This document shows, piece by piece, positions 34,801 to 48,000 of a stretch of DNA of 64,000 bases; within the stretch, counting starts at the first letter, position 1, and every line of letters starts with the position of its first letter. Location of the stretch: assembly GCA_964017195.1 (NCBI GenBank), contig OZ024897.1, forward strand, positions 9,608,951 through 9,672,950. Reading direction: 5' to 3'. The stretch comes from Siderastrea radians. Lineage: Eukaryota > Cnidaria > Anthozoa > Scleractinia > Rhizangiidae. The notes beneath the pieces are model-generated. The model was not told the DNA's origin. It did no database searches and worked only from the letters and a program-made list of their open reading frames with translations. Both the position numbers and the translations under genes were made by a program.

Positions 34801-37800
34801 TCAAAACAATACTTGCCGGTAATCTTCGTTCGTTTAGCGTTTATTCGCCAGAATTTTCGTAAAAGTTGGTGTAGAAAATTATTGGCGATTGAATGGCATA
34901 AAAACCCCTTCGATGAAAACAAGAACGAAGGTGCTAGCAAGCTTTGAAGCGCGCATGAATTCGCCTCACTTGCCCTAGCACGTAAACATTACATCACTGA
35001 AACACAGAAAAACGATTCGGGGAAGTCCCTTGCTTTCGCCAAGTTGAATAATCCAACAGTGAAATGCAAGCATTTTTTGGCAGTTTTGCTTTGCTTCGCC
35101 AAAATCTTTAGGGAAAGTTGTGTAGAAAAGTACAAGAAATTCAATAGAGCTGACTTCTTTTCGATGAGAGCAAGGACGAAAATGCTAGCGAGCTTTGAAG
35201 CTTGCATGAATTCGCCTAACTTGCCCTGGCACGTAAAGATTACATCACTGGAACACAGAAGCCGATTCGGGGAAGTCCCTTGCTTTCGCCAAAACATTCA
35301 TTCATGGCCTAAAAGTAGACTCTTACCTTTCCTTTTTCAAGAGATAACCGTTTCCTTTAGACTTTCGGATAATTTTTTCTTTATCAATAAATCTATTGAA
35401 ATTTCTGTGCCCTTGTCATTTAGAATTACTCTTAGATGTCAGTTGGTTTAAAAAAGAAACGTGACGTAAACTGAGTCACGCTATGGTCAAAACTATTTCG
35501 TCACGTTCTTCTTCGCGAGTGTCAGAGCAGGCCCCAGTTGTTTAAAAGTTGGATAGCACTATCCACCGGATAAATCACTATCCAGTGGATAAGTATTAGG
35601 GAAACCAATTGCGTTATCCACTGGATAGAGATTTATCCGGTGGATAGCGGTATCCAACTTTTGAACAACTGGGGCCAGGTGGAATACCAAGGAATGAGGG
35701 ATGGGAAAGGTGTTCATACTATTAGGGATCCATGTTATCACAAGGAGAAGGGTGCAGAGAGGATGTGGGAGGGGAGCAGATGGCAACAAACACGTCAATG
35801 GTAAGAGAAATCACCAACTTCGAAATGTACACCACTTGGGCTCACATCTTGAGTGACAGTAATGTATTTTGCACCCCGAAGGGACGGGGAAAAACGGCGG
35901 GGTCCAATGCCCCTGGGGCTTTTATTGTTACCCCGCCGTCAGGACGGGGTCTAGTAATACCCGTTTTTTTTTTTCGGTGGTCACTTGCCCCAGGCCTCCG
36001 CTCGGTCAAAACAATACTTGCCCGTAATCTTCGTTCGTTTAGCGTTATTTCGCCAGAATTTTCATGGGAGTACACCCCCGGGAAATTTACGTGGCACTAT
36101 GTGGCACCAATCAGATTGAGGCTACTAAGCTAAGAGTACATTCTACCAATAAAAGAGGTGGTTAGAATTCGCCTACTGAAGCTGAAGGTCAGAGAAGGTT
36201 AAGCTTACCGGCCATGTTGAATGTACAGATGGGGACGGAAACGATCAGCGTAAATGTGCTTTTCTACTTTTTCCTCTCGAATATTATATTTTCAGTAAAG
36301 GCTTGGTGTGGTGGAATTGATGGTAATTTCCTAAAGCTATTGTAAGGGCAGGTAAAATTGAACTTTGCCTTGGCCAACGGTGGAACGTGAGTACGTGACA
36401 AAAACAATTAACCTCGTTCCAAAAATAGACTTGTTGACGAGAAACTGTAATTTAATTTGTTCTTTTATGATTTGTGTTATGAAACAGCTGTTTTGGTTAC
36501 GTATCTTTGAGCAAGATGTTGGTTGAAAAGATTGTATCTGTGCTTGATATGGATAACTTTGACTGTACTTTGGAAGGTTTTTGAAACGGCTTTGTTTGGT
36601 AATTTGAAATTTATAGGGACGTGTTTATAAGATTGCAATTTGCATAAATTAGCTTGTTTATTCAAGCGTGTCTGTAGGTTTTTAAACCTGTTTTCTCTTC
36701 CCATAACGTGGTTTAGTTTTAGTTTACGATGTTGTGTCCATGATTTATATCAGTCATATCCACAGATTTTCCAGCCGACATAGGAATGATTTCTCTCTTG
36801 GTTTTATCATATACGGCAACATATGATTTTTGAAATTTTTTAGCGACGTGTTTAATTTAATATAGCAATTTGGATAAATTAGTTTGGCCATTCAAGCGTG
36901 TCTGTAGGTTTTTAAACCTGTAATGTATACGGTTAAGTTTTACTTTGCGATGTTGTGTCCATGATTTATATCAGTCATATCCACAGATTTTCCAGCCGAC
37001 ATAGAAACGATTTCTTTCTTGGTTTCATAATATACAGGAACATATGGCAAGAAAATTTGTTTGAAAAACAACCCTGGCCTTGCCCTCTTTCGGTCTTCAA
37101 TTTTCATAAACAGGTTTGTGCAACTGGGAGTGCCAATGACTGTCCTCTCCTCAAATTATTATCTACTACACTTGTTTCTTTCACATCTTGTTGTGACCTC
37201 GATTTATATTCTTCAGTAATATGCAGACAATCATTAGTTGACCTTAACTGAGGTTTCAGTTTTAGATTTAATTTGAAATTTTTATGCAGTCGTTTTGTTC
37301 TAGTGTCAGTTTGACTTTTTAGCCTGTAGCCTATTTGCCCGATGGTTGCTCTATCTCCAATTTTGGTCCAACTGGGTTTTTAGCGGGATTTTGTTTTGCT
37401 TTCCAAGGGTATTGCTGAGTAGACGAAAAAGCTTTTCTAGGCCCAGTTCAGACGCCGTACCTCTCATGTGCCGTACCAAATACATTTTCGCTACTAGGTC
37501 GTATTTAAGCGGCAAGCTTTGCCGTACCCTGAGATTCTGGCTCGCCTAATTGAAATCTGTCGAAAAAACTCATTTGGACACCGTACAACTGCCAAAAAAC
37601 TACGTACTACTTGGTACGGCACATGAGAGGTACGCCGTCTGAACTGGGCCTTCTGCACCCAGTGTGCTATAGTGGAGGGGGAAGTATTTACAAGAATGAT
37701 CGCATGTATTGTTTTGTCCTCAGAGTATGTCTTAAAAATCGCAAATAGTGAGGATGAGACTTGTCATTTCAACATAGGTCAAGCACGCAATGCGTGCCAA

Positions 37801-39522
37801 TGGTATTATCATTGCAAACACGTAAAAAATACGATAAATCACCAACTTTTAAAATTTACACCACTTCAATTCGGCTTGTATCTTACGTAGCCGTAATATA
37901 TTTTGGACCCCAAGGGCAAAGAGAACAACGGCGGATTAATGCCGCTGCGGCTTTTCTTGTTACTCCGCCGTCAGGACGGGGTCTAGTAATACCCTTTTTT
38001 CCGTGGTTTCTTACCCCGCCGTCAGGACGGGGTCTAGTAATACCGTTTTTTTTCCGTGGTGTTTTTTTTGGTGGTCACTTGCCCCAGATCTCCGGTTTTC
38101 GCTCGGCCAAAGAAATACTCATCATGTCTTTCGCTACACAGCCAAGGGCTTTTATCTTGAGTGACCGTAACATATTTTACAACTCCCCAGGGGAGGGAAA
38201 ACAACGGCGGGGTCTAATGCCCCTGGGGCTTTTCTTGTTTTTTCATGGTCACTAGCCCCAGACTCCCGGTTTTCGCTCAGCCAAACAAATACTCGCCGAG
38301 TCTTTCGCTGCACGGGCTAGAACTTGTATTTTGAGTGACCTTAATATGTTTCACACCCCGAGTGGAGGGAGAACAACGGCTGGTTTTAATGCCCCTGGGG
38401 CTTTTCTTGTTATTCATTATTTTCCTCGTTTTTCGTGGTCACTTGCCCCAGACTCCTGGCTTTCGCTCGGCCAGACAAATACTTGCCGTGTCTTTCGCTA
38501 CACGGGCTAGGACTTGTATCTTGAGTGACCTTAATAAGTTTTACATCCGGAGGGGAGGGAGTACAATGGCGGGATCTAAAGCCCCTGGGGCTTTTCTTGT
38601 TTTGTGTTTTTTTTGCTGGTCACTTGTCCCAGACCTCCGCTCGGTCAAAACAATACTTGCCGGTAATCTTCGTTCGTTTAGCGTTTATTCGCCAGAATTT
38701 TCGTAAAAGTTGGTGTAGAAAATTATTGGCGATTGAATGGCATAAAAACCCCTTCGATGAAAACAAGAACGAAGGTGCTAGCAAGCTTTGAAGCGCGCAT
38801 GAATTCGCCTCACTTGCCCTAGCACGTAAACATTACATCACTGAAACACAGAAAAACGATTCGGGGAAGTCCCTTGCTTTCGCCAAGTTGAATAATCCAA
38901 CAGTGAAATGCAAGCATTTTTTGGCAGTTTTGCTTTGCTTCGCCAAAATCTTTAGGGAAAGTTGTGTAGAAAAGTACAAGAAATTCAATAGAGCTGACTT
39001 CTTTTCGATGAGAGCAAGGACGAAAATGCTAGCGAGCTTTGAAGCTTGCATGAATTCGCCTAACTTGCCCTGGCACGTAAAGATTACATCACTGGAACAC
39101 AGAAGCCGATTCGGGGAAGTCCCTTGCTTTCGCCAAAACATTCATTCATGGCCTAAAAGTAGACTCTTACCTTTTCTTTTTCAAGAGATAACCGTTTCCT
39201 TTAGACTTTCGGATAATTTTTTCTTTATCAATAAATCTATTGAAATTTCTGTGCCCTTGTCATTTAGAATTACTCTTAGATGTCAGTTGGTTTAAAAAAG
39301 AAACGTGACGTAAACTGAGTCACGCTATGGTCAAAACTATTTCGTCACGTTCTTCTTCGCGAGTGTCAGAGCAGGCCCCAGTTGTTTAAAAGTTGGATAG
39401 CACTATCCACCGGATAAATCACTATCCAGTGGATAAGTATTAGGGAAACCAATTGCGTTATCCACTGGATAGAGATTTATCCGGTGGATAGCGGTATCCA
39501 ACTTTTGAACAACTGGGGCCAG
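31833..39522. repeat. 3,844-bp tandem duplication (linker plus segment S), two units
   Basis: Unit 1 (31,833-35,676) and unit 2 (35,677-39,520) each consist of a 384-bp module piece followed by segment S. A third copy of the module piece continues at 39,521 without S. The units differ at only a few positions (for example 35,339 against 39,183 and a C/T at 35,784/39,628). The CATG at the left junction and the MITE target at the right junction are the breakpoints. Confidence 0.92.
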
Positions 39523-41040
39523 GTGGAATACCAAGGAATGAGGGATGGGAAAGGTGTTCATACTATTAGGGATCCATGTTATCACAAGGAGAAGGGTGCA
39601 GAGAGGATGTGGGAGGGGGAGCAGATGGTAACAAACACGTCAATGGTAAGAGAAATCACCAACTTCGAAATGTACACCACTTGGGCTCACATCTTGAGTG
39701 ACAGTAATGTATTTTGCACCCCGAAGGGACGGGGAAAAACGGCGGGGTCCAATGCCCCTGGGGCTTTTATTGTTACCCCGCCGTCAGGACGGGGTCTAGT
39801 AATACCCGTTTTTTTTTTCGGTGGTCACTTGCCCCAGACCTCCGCTCGGTCAAAACAATACTTGCCCGTAATCTTCGTTCGTTTAGCATTATTTCGCCAG
39901 AATTTTCATGAAAGTTGGTGTAGAAAATTACTGGCGATTTAATGGCATGAAAACCCTTCGATGAAAGCATGAACGAAGGTGCTAGCGAGCTTTGAAGCTC
40001 GCATGAATTCGCCAAACTTGCCCTGGCACGTAAACATTACATCACTGAAACACAAAAGGCGATTCGGGGAAGTCCCTTGCTTTCAGCAAGTTGAATAATT
40101 CATCAGTGAAATGCAAGCATTTTTTTGGCAGTTTTGCTTTGCTTCGCCAAAATCTTTAGGGAAAGTTGTGTAGAAAAGTACAAGAAATTCAATGGAGTTG
40201 ACTTCTCTTCGATGAGAGCAAGGACGAAGGTGCTAGCGAGCTTTGAAGCTGGCATGAATTCGCCTAAACTTGCCGCAACACGTAAACATTACGTCATTGA
40301 AAGACAGAAGGCGATTCGGGGAATTTTTTTGCTTTCGCTAAAGCATTTATCGAATCATGGCCTAAAAGTAGACCTCTACGTTTCATTTTTCAGTAGATAA
40401 CCGTTCCCTTTCGATTTAAGGATAAGTTTTTCTTTATCAATAAATCTATTTAAATTTCCGTGCCCTTGTTTGATATTTAGAGTTACGCGGAGATGTCATT
40501 TCGTTAAAAAAGTGACGTAACTGAGTCACGCCATGGTCAAAACTATTTCGTCACATTCTTCTTCGCGAGTGCTAGAACAGGTGGATGACCAAGGAATGAG
40601 GGAAGGGAAAGGTATTCATACTATAAGGGATCCATGATATCACAAGGAGAAGGGTGGAATAGGGACGTTGGGGGGGGGGGGGGCAGCACACACGTCAAAC
40701 GTTAGAAAAATCACCAACTTCAAAACTTTATACCACTTGGGCACATATCTTGAGTGATCGTAATGTATTTGCACCCCGAGGAGAGGAGGAAAACGGCGGG
40801 GTCCAATGCCCCTGGGGCTTTTCTTGTTTTTTTTGGGGTGATCACTTGCCCCAGACTTCCGCTCGGCCAAACAAATACGCGTTGCAAACTTTCGGTCAAC
40901 ATAAGCAATGTCTCCAGTAGTTTAGGATCGATTCGCTAAAATCTTTATGAAAGACGGTGTAGAAAACTACTAGGGATGCAATGGCCTAAAAATCTCTTCG
41001 ACGAGAGCACGGACAAAGATGATAACAAGCTTTCAAAGGC
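39523..41040. repeat. Right-hand repeat modules
   Basis: Two further modules of the 17,774-26,050 family, including one CCCCGCCGTC unit at about 39,774 and a long G-run at 40,669-40,682. 41,041-41,638 that follows shows no gene. Confidence 0.75.
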
Positions 41041-41641
41041 GCCGATTTGATACCCGAACCTGCTAAACAGACATTTTTCAATATTGAAATGCTTGCATTT
41101 CTTAACAGTTTTGCTTTGCTTTGCTTCGCCACAATCTTTAGGGATGAATTAATTGGTACGGAGCTGTTGAATAGCAAGTTTTCCTTAAATTATAGGTTGA
41201 AATATATTGGCACAGAAAGGACTTCGAGTTTAATTAGCTACTCTGGAGTCCATTTTAATTATGCAGTTCATTATTCATCATAGTAGCTTCAGCACTCGCC
41301 CATTGACAACAATCTTTGTTCAAAACCGAATAAATTACAAATCTATGTGGCGTTTGCACATCTAATTTTATTTGAAGTGGATGTGACGATGACAATGATG
41401 AAAGTAAATTCGCAATCTGCTTCATGGAGACACGCTTCTATTTGGCAACTGCGTACTGAAAGATGGGCAATGTTTGAGCTTGGAACAAAAATAATAAAAA
41501 AAACATTAACTAATACGATACCAATACCATTAACCTCAACTATCAAGATCTATTTCTTTCAAGCTTATCAGACCCCGTCAAAGATGTTCTACTAACAGTT
41601 AGGTGTCTGTGTGTGTTAACTATGAAGTGAAACTAATTTAA

Positions 41642-42042
41642 GGGGCTGTTTACATGGAGGAAGGAAAATCCTAGCACTAGGATCCTAGTCCTATAAGGCA
41701 AAAACAACGTTTCGTGTGGTTTACATGCAACAATTTCAGTCGGCATGGTTGCTGGAAATCAAATGAAATTGTCGGCCTGCTGCAGATGAACGCCCGGTCG
41801 CCGTTATGTTTGTTTTTCTGTCCATAGTGCTAGGATCTTCCAAGCGAAGGTAGTTTACATGGTGCTAGGATCTTTCCATCTCTCAGCTAGTAAGATCCTA
41901 GCGCTACAAAGATCCTAGCACTAGGGCCAAGTAAAACTTTTAGCATGTAAACTGAATACAGAAAAAAATATTTTGCTAGGATGATCCGCCTTCTAGGATC
42001 TTCCTAGCGTTTGGATCTTTCTCCCTCCATGTAGACAGCCCC
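41642..42042. mobile_element. 401-bp MITE, TAA target duplication
   Basis: Ends are GGGGCTGTTTACATGGAGG and the near reverse complement CCTCCATGTAGACAGCCCC. TAA flanks both sides (41,639-41,641 and 42,043-42,045), the common PIF/Harbinger target. The interior is built from many copies of GATCCTAG and its variants. Confidence 0.85.
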
Positions 42043-42355
42043 TAAAACCTGAATACAGCTGCCCCTTACCGATTTTTCTTGAGGAGCGCGGGCTGCTGTA
42101 CACAGGCTAAGCTTGCAATTTTATACCATTTCATAATTTAACTCAAGCACGGACAAAAAACTAGCGGAGATATTGAGCCAATTAATTCCCTGAGGAAAAG
42201 TAAAACCTACCAAATGAACACGACGCGAATTCAAAATTAGTTTTACGGGAGAATCACTAATTTAAGATCGATTCGTTTCGCATCCAAGTTGGTCTTAAAC
42301 GAAAGGATTAAAAAAACAAACAGAAAAAAAGTTACAAAAAGCCCGGCCTTCTTAA

Positions 42356-42537
42356 CCCTTTAAGCCCCGATTAAAAAAGGAATATTCTCCTTACTGTTCT
42401 CCATACATCTCTTATGAAACTAGTAGGTAAGAAGAATTTGTCTTATCCTTGGAGGTCAATTTCTTTATTCTCATCACTTGAATGTTTGAACGAGTAGTGA
42501 TAATGTAAAGAGAAACTGACTGTTAGGGATTAAAGGG
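42356..42537. mobile_element. 182-bp MITE, TTAA target duplication
   Basis: The terminal inverted repeats are CCCTTTAAGCCCC on the left and the reverse complement of CCCTTTAATCCC on the right, flanked by TTAA (42,352-42,355 and 42,538-42,541). The TTAA target is used by piggyBac and Kolobok transposons. The rest of 42,046-43,112 has no supported gene; 42,860-43,110 resembles the 5' flank of GPCR relics B and C. Confidence 0.82.
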
Positions 42538-43112
42538 TTAAGATTAGGTTCTGACTTCGGGTAGAGTGCTTGCCGCGTACACTGCTGTAGCAAAAAAAAT
42601 CTACATCCCCTGTTTTAGCTGTCCTTCAAACGAATAACTGTCCCTGGAAGATGCGCTGTCTATATCAACAAAACGTTTCAGAGCAATTTTTTCAACAATA
42701 ACATCCTTGGGAACTAATTAAACGAAGGCACCGTTCGTCAACTAAACAGCGACAATTACAAGTTACAACTGTTAACTGAGAGATTAGTTTTTCCTTTTTA
42801 CATCTTAGTTTTCAGAATTAAAAAGCAGGAATTGCTGAAAAAAGGGTATCTCTAGAATGAGACCTATCAGTTTCCGAATCAGATTTGCATTATTGATAGC
42901 GTATGTGGAAATCAATTGAAACGAGGCTAGGCGCTATGTGAGGGAAACTGAAATGAATTTTTTCTGTAGGAAGTGACTGAAAAGAAAAAAAAACGAGATA
43001 GAAATAGAAAATCATGAAAAGACAGATTCCATCCGCCATGTATGACTTTACTCTGCGATCAACCATAGCCAGTAGCTGATAAACAAACAGTAAAGCCGAA
43101 TATGTTGATGAT

Positions 43113-44138
43113 CACGTTCTATAATGGAAAGAAAAACAACGCGGTTTGGTTCGAAGAAAATGTTCACTTGTTACGCTCTTGTAAAAGACGACGGCATAAA
43201 AGTTAGCCACTACGTGAGTACGGTCAAATAAGAGTTGCTTTTGAAAATCGTTAAAAGGCGTTAACAACGGATGTAGTAAAGCGGCTAGAACGGGTGAACC
43301 GGAAGGAACCGAATATTTTCTTATAAATGTGGAATTGTGTAAAACGAAGAATTAACAAATGTTTGCACCTCAGGTTGGAAGATGTTCTACATCCTCTTAC
43401 GCTACAGAATAGCCTAAACGTGCTCTCCTCAACCGAAGAATTTATTTTGTTTTCTTTCATTTTATACAATATCTTACCATATCAATCCACTGAACTTCGA
43501 AAACAAGGGCGTCATTTTTTTTTACCTTTGTCAAGTTATATCTAGCAGTTCTGCTTACTAATGAATTGGGCGAATGAGGTTTCTGTATAAAGCCGCTAGA
43601 CCAGGCGTACCTGAGAAAAAAAATTAAACCGTTTTATTTGCGTTCGATTACAATGTATTAATAAACCGAGATGAAAAAAATAGATTTTTTTCTGAATTAA
43701 ACGTCACCTCGAAGGTTCGCGAAGGTTCGCAATTTGTTTTGAATTATGTTTTCTAAAACTTTTTTTTGGATCTCATTCCACAACGAATCTTAGTTTTAAA
43801 AACCCCTTAAGTAAGGACAATAAAGGTAGAGTTTTCAAAATAACCAGCGAGAAACGATCTGTATAACCAAACTCCAAAGAACGGCTGGAAACCCGTTCAA
43901 CATCTTAACGTTTAAGTACAAGAAGGGTTCAAAAGAAAGATCAGTTCAAAACCGCTCATAAAAGTTTCTCAATGTTATTACGCATTATTACCGGCATATT
44001 TACAATTTTAATTGTAAAGGTTTTACTAATCATTTATCTACAAGTGTCCGGTTTGTACAAAGGTGCTGTTCCTTGAAAATCATCTATTTTACTTCCCTAA
44101 TCTTTTTTTTTCTGAATGTGAAGATCAAACATCGTTAA
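43113..44138. repeat. Segmental duplication, right copy, part 1 (GPCR D 3' flank)
   Basis: Matches 1-1,026 at about 98% and continues at 62,110. The continuity with the other copy shows that everything from 44,139 to 62,109 is inserted DNA. No gene lies here. Confidence 0.92.
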
Positions 44139-44357
44139 AGTGCCACTGAGACGAAAATTCGTAGGTTTATTTCTGCCAAATTCTGTCGCAGAAATATCGC
44201 GTTGTGTCTATATTTACTCAGAAAACTGAACAAGAAACCGTCCATCCTAATATTTTTTAGCTCCAACGTGTCCGCCATTATTGAAAACGTGTTCCTGGGT
44301 GATTGCGCAATTTAATAGCCTGCGACGTCAGAGGCTCACCTCAGTCGCGTTTCCTTG

Positions 44358-44819
44358 ACACACATGTATAATGAGGGTTCTGGCGCAGAATTTTTATTGG
44401 GAGTTTTTTTCCCGAAACTCGGCTCCCATGCTCGCCTTGTTTCGGGAAAAACCGCTGCTTAAACTGCAGCGGTTTTTTCCATCGAAACTCGGCTCCCATG
44501 CTCGCCTCGTTTCGGGGTAAAAAAACCAACTTAAAATTCTGCGCCAGAACGTCCTCATTATACATGTGTGTGAGTGTAAAATAACCCAAACAACATAAAT
44601 TAAAACAAAGCGCGTGACTTCGCGGTCCAGTGAAGCGGATGTGCCACGGAAAATATTTTCTATTGAAGAAATTTCTGCACTGATTATATACAAAAGTGCG
44701 CCAGAATTATTTTCTATTGAACAAGTATCATCACAAGTATATACACCAAAATGGCAGCCGCAAGATATTCGTCCGATGTTCTGCAAATGTTTTACGGCCC
44801 AATACCGGAGGAGGAAAAC
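44358..44819. repeat. Polinton left terminal inverted repeat
   Basis: About 460 bp matching 59,662-60,054 in reverse with very few mismatches. It has an extra block of about 70-90 bp near 44,440-44,510 where CTCGGCTCCCATGCTCGCC occurs twice around an AAACTGCAGCGGTTTTT stretch; the right repeat has this once. The TIR reaches past the start codon of the first ORF. Confidence 0.92.
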
Positions 44820-45023
44820 GGAAACCTACCTCAACCGTTAGAACCAAGTTATGTTGTATTATATGACAGGTTTATATTATCCCAAAATAATTTCCAGGAA
44901 TGGCTTCGTATTTGGAGAATGGCTGTTTCTGAAGAAAATCCTAACAATAATGATCTTTTAGTGTTTGCAAGAGAAACGAAAGCAAAATTTACTGATTTGA
45001 TTGAGAAAGAATCAAAAAATTAA
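44751..45023 (+). CDS. Hypothetical Polinton protein with TIR-encoded N terminus
   Basis: A 90-residue soluble-looking protein, acidic in the middle, of unknown function. Its start codon and first 23 codons (beginning MAAARYSSDVLQMF) lie in the terminal inverted repeat and are therefore repeated at the right end of the element, where they begin a different 55-residue ORF. It precedes polB by a short gap on the same strand. Confidence 0.55.
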   Translation: MAAARYSSDVLQMFYGPIPEEENGNLPQPLEPSYVVLYDRFILSQNNFQEWLRIWRMAVSEENPNNNDLLVFARETKAKFTDLIEKESKN

Positions 45024-45046
45024 AAAGCGTAAAAGTAAGTTTTGGG

Positions 45047-48000
45047 TTGCAAGTAAAGTTTTCAATAGAGAGAGACGGTGAAACGCAATACATGGAACAT
45101 TATTTTCGAGAAAATGAACCGCACGTCTTCAACAGAAACGATGAAGAACTGATAAAACAAGAGTTCGATAGATTCATTGAAAGAACAAAAGGCGAAATTG
45201 AGGCCTGGTCAGAAAGAGGATCAGGATGGGTTCTTGAGAGAGTAATGGCAGCGTACGTGAATGTTGCACGCTATCAGCCACTACGCGGAGGAACCTATTT
45301 ACCTCTTCCAGCCAATCTGGAAAAAAGAAGGCAATAATTAACGTGAAAAACAGAGACAACGAATGTTTGAAGTGGGCACTCAGAGCTGCTTTATTTCCTC
45401 CACAAGATGGAAAGGACCCGCAAAGACCTAGCAAATATCCGGTTAACGATGGTATAAAATACGAAGGAATCGATTTCCCAACACCGGTAAAACAGATTGA
45501 CAAGCTTGAGGCGCAAAACACAAACCTTGCAATAAATGTATTTGGCTGGGAAAATAATTGTGTGGTAGTACACAGGATAAGCAGAAAAACAGCAGAGGTG
45601 CCGCGGATAAACCTGATGTTAATTGAGTCGGGGATAATACAACACTATTGTTATGTAAAACGGGTGAGCGCTTTGCTCTTCGATCAGACCAAAAACAGCA
45701 ACACAAAACACTACTGCATGATGTGCTTAACAGGTTTCTCAAGAGAGGACTTGCTCGATAATCACAAAAAATATTGCAATGGTGTGAACGGCAGGCCGAC
45801 AAGGATCGAGATGGCGGAAGAGGGGAAAAACACCCTTTCTTTCCAAAATCATTACAAACAGATGAAGGTGCCATACGTGATATATGCGGACTTTGAGGCT
45901 TTGGTCAGAAAGATTCCAGGCTGTGAGCTTGGGCCAGAGAGCAAGCAAAAAAGCTACACAGAGAAGACCGAATGGCATGAGGCATGCGGGTATTCTTACA
46001 TGGTTGTGAGAAGCGACGGTGAAGTTTCAGGTTCAAAGGTTTACAGGGGTGAAAACGCGGTGGGAACGTTTTTAAGTGACATTCTGCAGGAAGAGGTGAA
46101 AATAAGAGAGAGTTTGGCTGCACCAAAGCCGATTGTGATGACGGCCGAAGACTGGGAAAAATTCAAAAATGCAACTGATTGCCATATTTGTAACAAAAGT
46201 TTGATCAAAGATGAATTCTTTGACTCTTTACCTGTTTGGAATATTGAAGAAGGCAGTGAAGAAGGCAGTGAAAAATGCAGTTATTGGGGTCAAGGGCGCA
46301 AAAAATGTTTTTACAGAGCACAGAAAGAACAACAATGGGGGATTCTTAGGCTAAAAAGATTAACAGACAAAAGAGACCATTTAAAAGCACAATTACAGGA
46401 AAATTGTAAGTTCTGTGGAAAACCTTTACTTCAGAAAAATTTCATAGACTCAGTAAAAGACCATTGCCACATAACTGGTAGGTACCGCGGAGCCGCGCAT
46501 AACGAATGCAACCTGAAACTGCGTATAAACCCCAAGACAATGCCTATACCAGTTGTATTCCACAACCTGAGGGGCTACGACGCACACCATTTAATGCAAG
46601 CGATGTCACAGCTGCAGAAAGAGGTGAAATGCGTCGCCAACAACATGGAGAAATATATCACATTTTCAGTCGGAGGTCTGCGTTTCATCGACAGCTTGAA
46701 CTTTTTGCAAGGAAGCCTTGATTCACTTGTAAGCGCAACACCAAAGGAGTCATTGAAAATAACATCAACCATTTCAAAAGGCAGCGACCTGCTTTACAAA
46801 AAAGGGATCTACCCTTACGAGTACATGGACTCATGGGGGAGATTTAGCGAGACAAGGCTTCCGGACAAAGAGAAGTTTTACAGCAAGCTGAACGACGAGC
46901 ACATAACAGACGAAGAGTACGCACACGCGCAGACTGTCTGGGAGACTTTTGAATGTAAAACGCTGGGCGATTATCACGATCTTTACGTGAAAACGGATGT
47001 CGCCCTGCTGGCGGATGTTTTTGAGAACTTCCGAAACCTATGCCAAGAACAGTACGGGTTAGATCCGGCTCATTTTTACACGTCGCCAGGCCTCTCCTGT
47101 GACGCGCTCTTGAAAAAGACGGGGGTCGAGCTTGAGTTATTCACAGACCTTGAAATGCATCCCTTCGTGGAAAGGGGAATGCGGGGTGGAATCTCCATGG
47201 TAAGCAAGAGATACGCTAAGGCAAACAACCCGCTAGTACCGGACTATGACCCCAGCAAACCGAAAAAATACATCATGTATCTCGACGCGAACAACCTTTA
47301 CGGATGGGCAATGAGCAAGCTACTCCCGAAAAGAGATTTTAAATGGAAGCGTGTTATACCCACTGAGGAAGACATCATTAAGAAAAAAGAAAACGCAAAG
47401 AATGGATGGATTCTTGAGGTGGATCTTGAATATCCAGCAGAACTGCATGAGCAACACAACAGCCATCTCCTGGCTCCGGAGAAAAAGGTCGTGAAAAAAG
47501 AATGTATGTCGGACTACCAAAAGAGGTTGATGAAAGACCTGGAGCTGAAACCGCCGGACAGCGAGAAGCTGCTGCTGACACTTGAGGACAAAAGCAACTA
47601 TGTCGTGCATTACAGAAACTTACAGTTTTATCTGAAGCAGGGCATGAAACTGAAGCGCGTGCACAGGGTGTTGGAGTTCGAACAAGAATGCTGGATGGAG
47701 CCGTACATCCGGATGAATACAGAATTCAGCAAAAAAGCAAAGAGCGACTTTGAAAAGAACTTTTACAAGCTCATGAATAACTCAGTTTTCGGCAAAACCA
47801 TGGAAAACCTGCGTAACCGTGTTGACATAAAAATAGTGAGAAGCAATGAGACAGACAAAATAAGGAAATTGGTTGCCAGCCCTTTGTACTCAAGGCATGT
47901 TATGTTTTCAAACGACCTGGTCGGAATCGACATGCGCAAAAGCCGGCTGCTGCTTAACAAGCCTGTCTACACGGGGATGACTATCCTTGACAACAGCAAG

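Noticed and set aside
28821..39141. 102-codon minus-strand frames repeated in the three S segments
   Set aside because: They belong to the degenerate module family, where other copies are interrupted; repetition reflects DNA duplication, not coding constraint.
12356..40015. Repeated open frames encoding PPSGRGLVIP or TRPRPDGGV peptides on both strands
   Set aside because: They follow the CCCCGCCGTC minisatellite in every frame, have no domain and change length with T-run slippage.
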